Positions 27,033 through 38,710 are shown, counted from the first letter of the stretch. The stretch: DNA of 64,000 bases from DASQZK01 sp963771005 (GCA_963771005.1 CAVYRO010000006.1:124001-188000); one strand, 5' to 3'. The notes: generated by a model from the sequence alone, not told the origin. Numbers and translations are program-made.

Positions 27033-27943
27033 TTACTTTTTTAGGATGGGTAATGAATAAAATGAATGATCATTGAATTGAATTCTCAATAAATAAATAC
27101 CGGACAGCAGATGATTCAATTCTAACAAATCGTTATCATGAAGTGAGGAGTTTTCCGTAAATACCTCATGTCCAAGGATATCATAAATATTTATCTGAAT
27201 GACCGGTTTGGAAGATTGAACATTTATCCGATCAGTAAATGGATCAGTTTAAACAGATACAATCCGGGCGGATACAATCCCATATCTACAAGGGATTTAA
27301 CCTCATCAGATACTTTTCTCATCAGGACACTTTGTCCGAAGTTATTATAGATGGTTAACAGGTAATCAGTATTGATGGGATTTGAAAATTCAAGGGTAAC
27401 CAGTCCGGAAACCGGATTTGGATATACCTTTACAACTTCACTTTTACCATAATCATATATCATCCCGGGAGCCAATATACCATAGATCATTATATGATCG
27501 ATAAGCCAGCCCTCTTTAGTTTCAGGAATACTATCGCTAATAAAATTAAACCGGATGATCGATGCATCTTCCGTTTCCTGTTCAAGATTTTTTTTAGAAG
27601 AATAATGAAACCATTCAAATCCGACAGAAATCCAGCCCTCTGAATGTCCCGAAAATCCCTTTTCTCCATTAAATAATGTATCCTGTTGTGAATACAGGTA
27701 TTCATTAGAATCTTTAGGAGTAGCAAAAAATCTGACATCTTCATCTTCAATGATGTTAAACCAGGTATTACCATTATCATGTGAAACATTCAGATATCCC
27801 CCATCCTTGAGTGTATCAGTATCGAACTTATGTTCAAATGAAACATGAAATACACTATACTTAAATAAGTCAAAATTAAATTTTAATTCAAAGTAAGAAT
27901 AATTATTGATTGGATAAATCTGCCCGGTCCGTTCCTGCGATTG
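27033..27943 (-). pseudogene. decayed T9SS cargo: two type-A tails fused out of frame
   Basis: The minus strand carries a frame open from 27943 to 27224 without a plausible start. It reads as the C-terminal part of a secreted protein (KFDTDTLKDGGYLNVSHDNG, WISVGFEWFHYSS, then a Por-type tail VKVYPNPVSGLVTLEFSNP ... GLYPPGLYLFKL). That tail breaks off early and the frame stops at 27224. Immediately after, in another frame, comes a second Por-type tail, DPFTDRINVQSSKP ... IYDILGHEVF ... LLSGIYLLRIQF, ending at TAA 27033. No N-terminal part of either cargo is present, and the DNA is more AT-rich than its surroundings. The simplest account is a deletion joining the tails of two former neighbouring cargo genes, followed by decay. 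Confidence 0.75.
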
Positions 27944-27988
27944 TTATCGGGGCTGTCAGAATCCTTGTTCCTCTTCCTGTTTCCCATC

Positions 27989-29161
27989 TCATTCGTACAA
28001 CATATATTTTTCCCTGATCTTCGAGAACTTCTGCAGACCCGGTGTCCAGCTCAGGCGGATGGAATCCACGGGAACATTCTCTTCGATCTGGCGGCGGAGA
28101 GAGGCCGTCCCGGCCAGTTTTTCAAAATAGGCATTGAAAAATTCGTCTTTCTGTGCATAATTCCTGTATGCCCAGGTCAGCCATTGAAGTTCGATGTGGT
28201 CCCACCGTCCGCCGGGAGGCTCATAACCCCTCAGATCCCTTCCCAGGCAGGTCTGATTCATGAACTTCGGATGCGGGGCGACCCCCGGTATGCTGCGCGG
28301 AGTGAAAAAGAAATCCCCCCCACCGAGTCCGGGCGCCCCGAAAACCCGGAAAGGAAAAGGCGTGCCGCGTCCGGCGCTGACAACCGTTCCTTCGAAGAAC
28401 GCCAGCGAAGGATATAGTCTGACAGCCTGCTGATCCGGAAGGTTTGGGGAAGGCGTTACCGGAAGAACCCATGATGTGGAATGATCGTAATTAAGGCACG
28501 GGATGACCCGCAGGTTGCATTTTTCACCGTCTTTCAGCCATCCCTCACCATTGATCATCCTTGCGTATTCACCGATCGTCATCCCATAGACAACCGGGAC
28601 GGGATCCATACCGACAAAGGATCCAAATTCCGGTTCAAGCACCGGTCCGTCGATGTAATTCCCGTTGGGATTCGGCCGGTCGAGGACGATCATTTCCAGG
28701 TTGTTCTCTGCACAGGCTTCCATCACGTAATGCATGGTAGAGATATAGGTGTAAAACCGCACCCCCACATCCTGGATGTCGAAGAGAACGATGTCGATAC
28801 CGGTGAGATCTTCTGCGGCAGGTTTTTTATGTTGGCCGTACAAAGAGACGACGGGAAGACCGGTTTTGGTATCGATGCCGCTTTCCACAGCTTCACCGGC
28901 GCCGGCATGGCCGCGGAAACCGTGCTCCGGGGAAAAGATCCGGACCAGACCGACGCCGAGCGACAGAAGGCTGTCGGCCAGGTGTGTCTTGCCGATGCGG
29001 CTGGTCTGGTTGGCCACCAGCGCCACCCGTTTTCCAATGAGCAGGGGAAGATAGGCCTCCGTCCTTTCGGCTGCCGGGATCACCCCGGGCTCTTTTGCCG
29101 GTTTCCCGGCGAAACAGGAGATCATTCCTGCCAGCAGGAAGATGATGATCGTTTTTGTCAT
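27989..29161 (-). CDS. DUF1343 exo-beta-N-acetylmuramidase (NamZ-like)
   Basis: A 390-residue exported protein of the DUF1343 family (NamZ, GH171), which removes terminal MurNAc from peptidoglycan fragments in cell-wall recycling. The N terminus is a signal peptide with a lipobox-like GMISC (Cys16), so it may be a periplasmic lipoprotein. Family strings: RVALVANQTSRIGKTHLADSL, FSPEHGFRGHAGAGE, DIVLFDIQDVGVRFYTYIST, VLDRPNPNGNYIDGPVLE, GMTIGEYARMINGEGWL and LPVTPSPNLPDQQAVRLYPSL, then the GRGTPFPFRVFGAPG segment. Length is normal. It lies alone on the minus strand between decayed DNA and the HicB-like gene; partner recycling genes are not adjacent. Confidence 0.93.
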   Translation of the reverse strand: MTKTIIIFLLAGMISCFAGKPAKEPGVIPAAERTEAYLPLLIGKRVALVANQTSRIGKTHLADSLLSLGVGLVRIFSPEHGFRGHAGAGEAVESGIDTKTGLPVVSLYGQHKKPAAEDLTGIDIVLFDIQDVGVRFYTYISTMHYVMEACAENNLEMIVLDRPNPNGNYIDGPVLEPEFGSFVGMDPVPVVYGMTIGEYARMINGEGWLKDGEKCNLRVIPCLNYDHSTSWVLPVTPSPNLPDQQAVRLYPSLAFFEGTVVSAGRGTPFPFRVFGAPGLGGGDFFFTPRSIPGVAPHPKFMNQTCLGRDLRGYEPPGGRWDHIELQWLTWAYRNYAQKDEFFNAYFEKLAGTASLRRQIEENVPVDSIRLSWTPGLQKFSKIREKYMLYE

Positions 29162-29503
29162 ATTCGGGAAATCGTTTTTACGAAGATAAGGATTAACCCC
29201 TGAACCCTGAAAACGAACCAGGAAACAATTCAGTACGGGACTCCCCTGAACTCTTTTCGCATGAATGCTTTTTACTTCAACGGCCCTTCGGCTTCATTAT
29301 ATGTATTGTTTATGAATCTTAATTCAAGTATTTTTGTGAAAACGCTGATTTGTAGTCATATTCCATATCTATCATTATGGATTTTGGCAGCAACATGATG
29401 CTTATCCGGAAGAAGGAAAAATTTTCCCAGGCCGATATTCCTCATTGATATGGTTACGTGATTTTCAGGCTAAAAAGGCTTATTCTCATTAAAAAAAATC
29501 GCA
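29162..29503. other. spacer without a firm gene
   Basis: A 342-base gap between the NamZ and HicB-like genes. It holds a strong rightward promoter (29306-29336), a short fragment CGGCCCTTCGGCTTC resembling the palindromic repeat family, and a 23-codon ORF at 29377-29448 (MDFGSNMMLIRKKEKF...) that I do not recognise and do not call as a gene. Confidence 0.6.
29306..29336 (+). promoter_or_regulatory. promoter upstream of the HicB-like gene
   Basis: TTG (29306-29308), a spacer of exactly 20 bases, then TATTTTTG (29329-29336) match the Bacteroidota promoter consensus. The HicB-like ATG is about 160 bases downstream. Confidence 0.55.
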
Positions 29504-29767
29504 ATGAAACAGTTAACATACAGGGTATTGTTGAGCAAAGAACCGGAAGGGGGGTATACAGTAAATGTCCCTTCACTGCCAGGTTGTATCACCTATGGCG
29601 ATAATGTGGAGCATGCCATCGAGATGGCTAAGGAAGCCATCGAGCTTTTTATTGAAAGCCTGGTTGCACATGGCGAAGTTGTGCCGCTTTCGTTGGGTGT
29701 TTTGCCCTGGCTCAGGAACCGGATAAGCCCGATATTACTGATTTTGCTTGCACTACCTGAAAGTTAA
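29504..29767 (+). CDS. HicB-like antitoxin (UPF0150), probably frameshifted at the C terminus
   Basis: An 87-codon ORF whose first 65 residues are a canonical HicB N-terminal RNase H-like fold: YRVLLSKEPEGGYTVNVPSLPGC, then ITYGDNVEHAIEMAKEAIELFIESLVAHGEVV. HicB antitoxins neutralise HicA mRNA interferases. After VP the sequence turns into an unusual hydrophobic run (LSLGVLPWLRNRISPILL). The neighbouring frame instead encodes FALAQEPDKPDITDFACTT before TGA at 29758, which is hydrophilic and more HicB-like, so a frameshift is likely. No intact hicA is adjacent; a candidate remnant lies directly downstream. The gene may be an orphan or decaying antitoxin. Confidence 0.75.
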   Translation: MKQLTYRVLLSKEPEGGYTVNVPSLPGCITYGDNVEHAIEMAKEAIELFIESLVAHGEVVPLSLGVLPWLRNRISPILLILLALPES

Positions 29768-29925
29768 TCATAAATGTTAGATCCCTTATCATCAAGAGGA
29801 GGTGGATATTTCCCAATCAGCAAGCCCATCATATGATGTAGCTGGTAAAAAGTAATGGTGTTTTCATTGCTGGAAGAGCTAATCCCGCTCAGGCAATGCT
29901 CTTGAGTATAACCAGAAATGGGTAA
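29761..29925 (+). pseudogene. possible hicA remnant
   Basis: The frame starting at 29761 translates with one internal stop as ...SLIIKRRWIFPNQQAHHMM-stop-LVKSNGVF...AMLLSITRNG. This resembles the YcfA/HicA plan in which II-K precedes a W/F, then QxGSHHxM, and ends with GTLLSIxRxxG. Key positions (QxxHHxM; LLSIxRxxG) line up at the right spacing, but identity is low and there is no start codon. Read as a decayed toxin next to its antitoxin; alternatively chance similarity. Confidence 0.35.
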
Positions 29926-30055
29926 TGTTGAGTTTTCCGAATCGTATTTTTCAATCTTATCGAAAATGACTCTTGAGACGCCCGTGTTTCATCCCGATTA
30001 TGGTTTGCCACATCTGAAACCTGAAACTATATTCCCAATCTATCCTGTAAATGTT

Positions 30056-30063
30056 TAATTTTG
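30056..30063 (+). promoter_or_regulatory. -7 element of the LolC-like permease gene
   Basis: TAATTTTG is a full match to the Bacteroidota -7 element, placed 34 bases before the TTG start at 30098. The -33 region (TTC, 30032-30034) is imperfect. It supports the chosen start. Confidence 0.45.
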
Positions 30064-30097
30064 CATACAATCATCCATCCCGGCAGAACGAAACAAT

Positions 30098-31342
30098 TTG
30101 AACACGGAACTCTTCATAGCGCGCCGCATCATCAGCGGAAATCGTAACCGGAAGCACTTCAGCAGCACCATAACAGGCGTTGTGATTTTCGGGATTGCCC
30201 TCAGTATCGCGGTAATGATCGCCTCAGTGGCAATAGTCACCGGGTTCAAAAAAGAGATTCGCAACAAGGTGACCGGATTCGGTTCCGATATCCAGATCAT
30301 CAACTACGACTCAAACCTTTCCTATCAGACCCAACCCATTCCTCTGAATGATACCCTCACGGATATGTTCCGTTCACTCAACGGGGTGACCCATGTCCAG
30401 CCTTTTGCAATCAAGGCCGGCATAGTGAAAACCGCCACAGACATCCAGGGTCTTGTGCTCAAAGGCATCGACAAGAATTTCGACTGGTCTTTCTTCAACA
30501 GGTCGATGATTGCGGGGAAAAATTTTACGGTAAGGGATTCAACGCTGAGCAACAGCATCGTGATCTCTGGCTGGGTGGCCAGGAAGCTCAGGGTGAAACC
30601 GGGTGATGATTTCCAGATGTGGTTCGTGGACGAACGGCCAAGATTCAGGAAATTCCGTATTTCGGGGATATACGAAACAAGTCTGGCTGAATTCGATCAG
30701 ACATTTGCCATTGTGGATTTGAAGCATATTCAGAAGCTCAATGATTGGCGGAGCGACCAGGTCAGCGGACTTGAACTCGAAACGGGACGCTTCAGTGATC
30801 TTTCCGGCGTAACCTGGAGAGCCCGGGATATTGCCGCGTCTTTCTACTTCGGCAACGGATCGAGACTGAAAGTACAGAATATCGTAGAAAGATTTCCCCA
30901 GATTTTTGACTGGCTTAAGCTCCAGGATCTGAATGTCATTATTATTATTGTCCTCATGCTGATAGTGGCCGGTTTCAATATGATCTCCGGCCTGCTCATC
31001 CTCATCCTTGACCGGACCTACATGATCGGCGTCCTGAAAGCGCTGGGCAGCCGTAATTTTTCCATCCGCCGTATCTTTATGTACCAGTCTTCCTATCTAA
31101 TATTGAAAGGCCTTTTATGGGGAAATCTTATCGGGATCTCACTTTGCATCATTCAGAAAAAATATGAGCTTATCAGTCTGAATCCCGAAAATTATTACCT
31201 GACGACAGTGCCTGTGAACCTTGACATTCTGCAAATATTGCTGATCAATACAGGAGCCATGGTGGTTATCATGTTATTTCTCATTATTCCATCGCTGCTG
31301 GTGTCCAGGATCTCTCCCGCTAAAACGATCCGGTTTAATTAA
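30098..31342 (+). CDS. LolC/E-like ABC transporter permease (FtsX family)
   Basis: A 414-residue permease of the MacB/FtsX type. It begins with TTG at 30098; this gives the family opening NTELFIARRIISG...ITGVVIFGIALSIAVMIA, and no ATG lies upstream in frame. One N-terminal helix (about 28-48), a large periplasmic domain (about 50-265), then three C-terminal helices (VIIIIVLMLIVAGFNMISGLLILI; YQSSYLILKGLLWGNLIGISLCI; LLINTGAMVVIMLFLIIPSLLV) make the standard four-helix LolC/E layout. The GVLKALGSRNFSIRRIFMYQS string is the coupling segment. Family members move lipoproteins from the inner membrane to LolA; the ATPase partner is not adjacent. A NUDIX gene follows after 37 bases. Confidence 0.9.
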   Translation: MNTELFIARRIISGNRNRKHFSSTITGVVIFGIALSIAVMIASVAIVTGFKKEIRNKVTGFGSDIQIINYDSNLSYQTQPIPLNDTLTDMFRSLNGVTHVQPFAIKAGIVKTATDIQGLVLKGIDKNFDWSFFNRSMIAGKNFTVRDSTLSNSIVISGWVARKLRVKPGDDFQMWFVDERPRFRKFRISGIYETSLAEFDQTFAIVDLKHIQKLNDWRSDQVSGLELETGRFSDLSGVTWRARDIAASFYFGNGSRLKVQNIVERFPQIFDWLKLQDLNVIIIIVLMLIVAGFNMISGLLILILDRTYMIGVLKALGSRNFSIRRIFMYQSSYLILKGLLWGNLIGISLCIIQKKYELISLNPENYYLTTVPVNLDILQILLINTGAMVVIMLFLIIPSLLVSRISPAKTIRFN

Positions 31343-31379
31343 CCATGCAAATGGAAAAAGAAATCTGGAGCCGCATCCT

Positions 31380-32027
31380 ATGAAAGCCCGCGATTTGAAA
31401 AAGATGACGAAGGCCGTTGCCGCGGAGCTGAGAAAACCCCTCCCCGCTGAAGATGTGAGACTTAAAATGGCTCCTTCATCCAGAAGGTTATCCGAATTCC
31501 CGGCGCCTGATAAGCTTGCCGCCGTAATGATCCTCATGTTTCCTTCCCAGGATGAAATCTGTATCTGTTTCATCAGGAGGCCGGAATATGAAGGTGTCCA
31601 CAGCGGACAGATCAGTTTTCCGGGCGGGATGTATGAAATTACGGATAAAGACCTGGAGCAGACAGCCCGGCGTGAAACCACGGAAGAAACGGGCATTGAC
31701 GGGGCAGGTATCATTGTACTCGGTAAACTTACCCCCCTGGAGGTTCCTGTGAGCCATTTCCTCGTCCATCCTTATGTGGGATATATTGATCATTTTCCGG
31801 AATTCGTACCCGATCCGGCGGAAGTCAGTTTTATGATCACGGTGCCGCTCCGGGATCTTATGGATCCTTCGATCATTTTGAAAGAAAAATGGAACCTCAT
31901 GGATGAATCCGTGCTGGTTCCATTTTATTTCATTCAGGATCAAAGGATCTGGGGAGCTACTGCAATGATCCTTTCAGAATTTCTTGAGGTCATTTCACGA
32001 GCTGGGCAAGTTCATCATTATCGTTAA
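31380..32027 (+). CDS. NUDIX hydrolase, CoA pyrophosphatase-like
   Basis: A 215-residue NUDIX hydrolase of the NudL/CoA pyrophosphatase branch, which splits CoA or related dinucleotides into 4'-phosphopantetheine and ADP. The Nudix box spans residues 82-106 with the pattern GGxxExxD...ARRETTEETGI; REx2EE residues are intact. The upstream string FIRRPEYEGVHSGQISFPGG corresponds to the CoA-specific UPF0035 lead-in. The C terminus (WGATAMILSEFLEVI) is typical. Start ATG at 31380 is the only reasonable choice. Its last 38 bases overlap the 3' end of the convergent lytic transglycosylase gene. Confidence 0.9.
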   Translation: MKARDLKKMTKAVAAELRKPLPAEDVRLKMAPSSRRLSEFPAPDKLAAVMILMFPSQDEICICFIRRPEYEGVHSGQISFPGGMYEITDKDLEQTARRETTEETGIDGAGIIVLGKLTPLEVPVSHFLVHPYVGYIDHFPEFVPDPAEVSFMITVPLRDLMDPSIILKEKWNLMDESVLVPFYFIQDQRIWGATAMILSEFLEVISRAGQVHHYR

Positions 32028-33444
32028 TATTCAGATAATGATTGTACCGGTACATGATATCCCTTACATAGCGGAAAGTTTCCGTCCCTCTTGCATACCC
32101 GTTCTTTACCACGGGATCGCTGAAATATTTGGGTTCAGATTTTTTCAGAAGAAAAAATTCCACGTTATTTTCCCACAGCTCAGGATTTTTACCGTACTTA
32201 TCTGCCAGATTAATGGCATCAATGATATGTCCGATACCGATATTATAGGAGGCGAGAACGAATTTCTCCCTTTCTTTTTTATCCGGAACGTATTTTTCGA
32301 GCTGCAAGTCAAGCCAATGGATGAAACGGATACCTGCATGGATCTGTGCTGCGGGTGACGAACTGGCATCCACTCCGAAACGTTGGGCAGTGAAAGGCAT
32401 AAGCTGCATCACTCCGAAAGCGCCGGCCCATGATTTTGCATCGGGATTGAACCTGGATTCCTGGTAGATCATTGATGCCAGCAACTTCCAGTCCCATCCT
32501 ATGTTTTCCGCTTCTTTCTTCAGTATGTTGTCATACTGTGACAGGCGTCCTGTTTCAGGGTAATAATAGGCACTGTTGATGATAGAAGCTGCCCGGCTGC
32601 TTTTAAAATATTTATTGTACAAAATGGCATACTGATGGGTTTTCTTGAATCCTTCCAGCCAGTAATTGATCTCGTTTCTTAATTCGACAGCCCCTTTTCT
32701 CACAGCCCATGCCTGGTTCTGTGGAAAACTTATCACAGTTTGGGTATCGAGGTTATCAAAATAGGATGCATTTACCTGAGCGATATTTTCATCGGCCACG
32801 GTATAATCGATTTCTTTCCGGGCCACCATCCTGATGAGTTGTTCGGTTTCGATCGGCACTTCCACGATATTGATCTTTTCGCCGGTTTCTTCCGAGAGAT
32901 GATGCAAACGTGCCACGTACACGGAGTTTTTCTGCACGTACACCGTTTTCCCTCCCAGTTGAAGAGGATTTTGTACCAGTTCACTTATGGCAAAGTAAGC
33001 GTCATTGTCTTCATCTTTCCGCTGGATGAGTACCTGCCGTGTCTGGCTGTGGGGAAGGGTGAAATCGACCATCTCCTTACGTTCACCCGTAATGGTCAGA
33101 TTTGATGCGATAAGGTCAATGTCTCCGTTCTCCAGCTCCTCAAAATTTTTCTTAAGGTCGTTGTTGACTTTCACTTCGATCGGAATTTCCAGATAATCTG
33201 AAAGTTCCTGTAGCAATTCGTACTGAAAACCCATGGGCTGACCACGGTATATAAAATAATTGATGGAATTGAAGTCAGTGACTACCATAAGCTTTCCGTC
33301 TTTCCTGATGGCTGAAAGATCGCGTACATTGCTGCTGCTTTGTGGAGATGTGATTTCCTGCTGATGACTGCATGAAAAGGCGAAGGGAATGACCAGTAAC
33401 ACCAAAAATACCTGAAATTTCTCTACGCGTTTGATTACTCTCAT
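31990..33444 (-). CDS. mltF: MltF-like membrane-bound lytic transglycosylase
   Basis: A 484-residue lipoprotein. I chose the ATG at 33444 (MRVIKRVEKFQVFLVL), which opens a lipoprotein signal with lipobox FSC (Cys25); an 18-codon upstream extension has no such feature. Residues about 45-280 are a periplasmic solute-binding domain (SBP_bac_3; GKLMVVTDFNSINYFIYRGQPMGFQYELLQEL), as in MltF. Residues about 310-450 are an SLT domain with catalytic Glu329 in IYQESRFNPDA, AGAFGVMQLMPFTA and LASYNIGIGH. It cleaves peptidoglycan glycan strands with anhydro-MurNAc formation. A promoter 20-base spaced pair ends within ten bases of the ATG, so the transcript may be nearly leaderless. Convergent with the NUDIX gene. 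Confidence 0.93.
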   Translation of the reverse strand: MRVIKRVEKFQVFLVLLVIPFAFSCSHQQEITSPQSSSNVRDLSAIRKDGKLMVVTDFNSINYFIYRGQPMGFQYELLQELSDYLEIPIEVKVNNDLKKNFEELENGDIDLIASNLTITGERKEMVDFTLPHSQTRQVLIQRKDEDNDAYFAISELVQNPLQLGGKTVYVQKNSVYVARLHHLSEETGEKINIVEVPIETEQLIRMVARKEIDYTVADENIAQVNASYFDNLDTQTVISFPQNQAWAVRKGAVELRNEINYWLEGFKKTHQYAILYNKYFKSSRAASIINSAYYYPETGRLSQYDNILKKEAENIGWDWKLLASMIYQESRFNPDAKSWAGAFGVMQLMPFTAQRFGVDASSSPAAQIHAGIRFIHWLDLQLEKYVPDKKEREKFVLASYNIGIGHIIDAINLADKYGKNPELWENNVEFFLLKKSEPKYFSDPVVKNGYARGTETFRYVRDIMYRYNHYLNINDNDELAQLVK

Positions 33445-33451
33445 AATAGGA

Positions 33452-33482
33452 TAAATATAGTTACCTGTCGGAACTAAAACAA
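33452..33482 (-). promoter_or_regulatory. promoter of the MltF-like gene
   Basis: On the minus strand, TTG (33480-33482), 20 bases and TATATTTA (33452-33459, one mismatch to the consensus) are followed after seven bases by the ATG. A 14-base palindrome AAAACAATTGTTTT covers the -33 part (33476-33489). Confidence 0.5.
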
Positions 33483-33526
33483 TTGTTTTTATTAACAATT
33501 ACTATACCAAATAGTTTAAAAGGCTG

Positions 33527-35578
33527 TTAATCATAGAAAGTCCATGCAAGCCCGAATTTCAGGGATCCACTGAAGGCGGGATAGCGCCAGGCCATAAAGT
33601 AATCATATCCTGCCACGCCGGCAAGAGCATTTGTGTACTGAAGGGTGAAGCGGGTGCGTTTGATCCGCCAGTTGGCAAACGCATTTACGTAAGGATAATT
33701 GCCGATTGTGCCGTTGTCCTGGTTGTAGAACATCCCTGTTGCGGGCATGTAGGCATCGGCGTAGTATTTTAAAAAATAATAAAAGTCAAACCCGATTTGG
33801 AATTTAAGGGCTCCCTTGAATACTTCATGTTCATAATAAGTGGTGTTTCCGTATGCAAGGGCAGGAAGGCGGACGACATCGCTGGTGGATTCCTGAGCGA
33901 GTATCTTGTGCAGATGATGAACCGGACCCCAGTTGAACTTTTTGTATACGTAGGCAGAAGCCACCAGGAGTTCGCTCCCATACTGTCTCGGTATGGCCTG
34001 CGAATCGAACCAGATGTATCCCGTCAGATAATTCAGGACTAAATCGGTAGATAAACTGTTTTTATCTGAATAGTTCAGTTTGACTTCAATATTGTCGATA
34101 TTCTTAAAATCATTGGACCAGATAAAATGGGATGAGGCGTAGTTCTGCAGGAAGAATGCCGGTTTCAGACTGGATATCTGGCCTGAAAGGGTGAGTCTTC
34201 TTGTTTTATGGCTGAAATATCTTGTGAACTCGCCATCGGCTGAAATATCTGCCTGGCGGTATCCGGTGAGGTACAGGAAACCGCTTGTTTTATAGGCCCA
34301 GTTACCAACGAAGCCTCTGAATTCTCCACCGGCGGAGATATCGTTAAAGTGCTGTTTATTTACATCAGCGATGATGGTATCGATGGTCAAGCTGTTGGAC
34401 TGGTAGCTCACCGGCTGTGGAGCGAGGTAACTGTATGATTTGTATTCGTGCTGGATGTAGATCCTGAGTTCCTGGCTTTGACCGGCGAATCTCATACTCA
34501 GGTCGAGCCTGTTCCGTAGGTTATGGTAGAATGCCGAATCGAGTGCCACATCGATTGTATAATAATTATCCGCATAGAAGTTCAGTGAATCCGACGCGGT
34601 AATGGCATCGGCATAGGTTTTCACGTAACGGTCATAATTGATGGTATGCTGAACGATAAAGCGTTCGGCCTTTCTTGTTTTGGCAGAGTCGACACCCAGG
34701 GCACTGAGGTTTAGTTTTTGGGATACGAAAAAGGAATAGTATTTAAACCTTGACTTGGCATCGGAAAGGAAAACCCTGTAATTCACCTCATTAGCCTGGT
34801 GCTGAATAAAGTCGTCCAGGCTGACCAGTCCGCCGTTTTCCTGGCTTTTAATGGAATTGACATTCATGGAGGCGTAGAAACTGTATGGATCTTTCTCATA
34901 ACTTCCGAAGATGTTCAGATGGCTGGATCCCACTTCCTGGTCGAGGTATATCCCTTTGGAAGCGATGACATCATAGAGCAGGCCGACGTTCGAATATTTG
35001 TTGATATTCTGGGTATGGAGGGCGCTGAGGATCTGTTCGCTGTTATCGCGGTTTCCCGAGGTTATATACCTGAGTTGGGTGAAAGGTTTATGGGTATTGA
35101 AATGTGGGGTGTTGTAAGGTTTGTAGAGGTATACGGAATATGGTTTTTCGAATAGGAAGGGAGCGGATTTTTCCCTTTTATAGAAGAAGTTGGATTCACT
35201 GGCCTGTCCGGAATTGCCCAGGAAGGTGCTGGAGAAACTACTGTCGTAAACGGGGTTATAGCGATGGAACGGGAGCATAAAGGTATCCATTTCGACCGGT
35301 TGGGGAAGATTGGTATCGCTGCTGATCAGGAATTTGCTGATCAGGGCGGAGGTATCGACCTTTTGGGTGAATATTGTATCCTTTGATGTGATCACGGAAT
35401 CCTGCCGGGCAGGTAAGGTATCTCTGACGGAAAGCCGTGGCTTTTGCCGTTCGGGAATGGTATCGTGTAGGGTATTCCGGGATTCCTTAATGCCGGGAAT
35501 TGAATCCCGGTTTTGTGCGTAGGAATTCAGGAAAGAGCAAGCAAGAAGGATTGTTATTATGTAAATTCTGATGCACAT
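33527..35578 (-). CDS. putative porin (Porin_10-like outer-membrane barrel)
   Basis: A 683-residue outer-membrane protein of the Bacteroidota putative-porin type. ATG at 35578 gives a signal peptide (MCIRIYIITILLACSFLNSYAQN). A Ser/Thr/Pro-rich linker (about 25-85) precedes a large barrel of alternating strands with aromatic girdles, e.g. PYSVYLYKPYNTPHFNTHKP, YYSFFVSQKLNLSAL, and the final GSLKFGLAWTFYD. The C-terminal aromatic strand is typical of barrels. The ATG lies just 12 bases after the T-run of the rRNA operon terminator and I see no promoter between them; a start further upstream (TTG at 35638) would read through the terminator stem and is rejected. Substrate unknown. Confidence 0.85.
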   Translation of the reverse strand: MCIRIYIITILLACSFLNSYAQNRDSIPGIKESRNTLHDTIPERQKPRLSVRDTLPARQDSVITSKDTIFTQKVDTSALISKFLISSDTNLPQPVEMDTFMLPFHRYNPVYDSSFSSTFLGNSGQASESNFFYKREKSAPFLFEKPYSVYLYKPYNTPHFNTHKPFTQLRYITSGNRDNSEQILSALHTQNINKYSNVGLLYDVIASKGIYLDQEVGSSHLNIFGSYEKDPYSFYASMNVNSIKSQENGGLVSLDDFIQHQANEVNYRVFLSDAKSRFKYYSFFVSQKLNLSALGVDSAKTRKAERFIVQHTINYDRYVKTYADAITASDSLNFYADNYYTIDVALDSAFYHNLRNRLDLSMRFAGQSQELRIYIQHEYKSYSYLAPQPVSYQSNSLTIDTIIADVNKQHFNDISAGGEFRGFVGNWAYKTSGFLYLTGYRQADISADGEFTRYFSHKTRRLTLSGQISSLKPAFFLQNYASSHFIWSNDFKNIDNIEVKLNYSDKNSLSTDLVLNYLTGYIWFDSQAIPRQYGSELLVASAYVYKKFNWGPVHHLHKILAQESTSDVVRLPALAYGNTTYYEHEVFKGALKFQIGFDFYYFLKYYADAYMPATGMFYNQDNGTIGNYPYVNAFANWRIKRTRFTLQYTNALAGVAGYDYFMAWRYPAFSGSLKFGLAWTFYD

Positions 35579-35590
35579 AGGCAAGTTAAT

Positions 35591-35624
35591 AAAAAAAGCC
35601 CCGATCAGTGAAGTTCGGGGCTTT
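35591..35624 (-). terminator. intrinsic terminator of the rRNA operon
   Basis: On the minus strand: AAAGCCCCGA, a ten-base loop, TCGGGGCTTT and then a T-run (A-run 35591-35597). The ten-base perfect stem (35595-35604 with 35615-35624) follows the 5S gene by a few bases. Confidence 0.9.
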
Positions 35625-35631
35625 GAAAAGA

Positions 35632-35739
35632 TTGGCAACGACCTACTCTCCCACTAAACGCAGTACCATCGGCGCTAACGGGCTTAACTTCTCTGTTCGG
35701 TATGGTAAGAGGTGGAACCCCGTTGCTATAGTCACCTAA
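35632..35739 (-). rRNA. rrf: 5S ribosomal RNA
   Basis: The minus strand shows a typical 5S RNA: GGTTCCACCTCTTACCATAC, CCGAACAGAGAAGTTAAGCC and GCGCCGATGGTACTGC in order, with terminal stem ends near 35632 and 35739. Ends are approximate. Confidence 0.95.
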
Positions 35740-35799
35740 AGCTTTTCTTCTTTCACCATTGATGAAAGAAAATATCGTTGACATATTGGAATTGATTTT

Positions 35800-38710
<2,911 letters not shown>

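Noticed and set aside
27490..27789. A 99-codon ORF next to the T9SS tail
   Set aside because: It is in the wrong frame; the true remnant frame continues the T9SS tail and gives a coherent exported-protein sequence.
29377..29448. A 23-codon ORF behind the 29.3-kb promoter
   Set aside because: Too short and unrecognised; no codon or conservation evidence is available.
35578..35638. An upstream TTG start for the porin at 35638
   Set aside because: It would translate the rRNA terminator stem and place the signal peptide internally.
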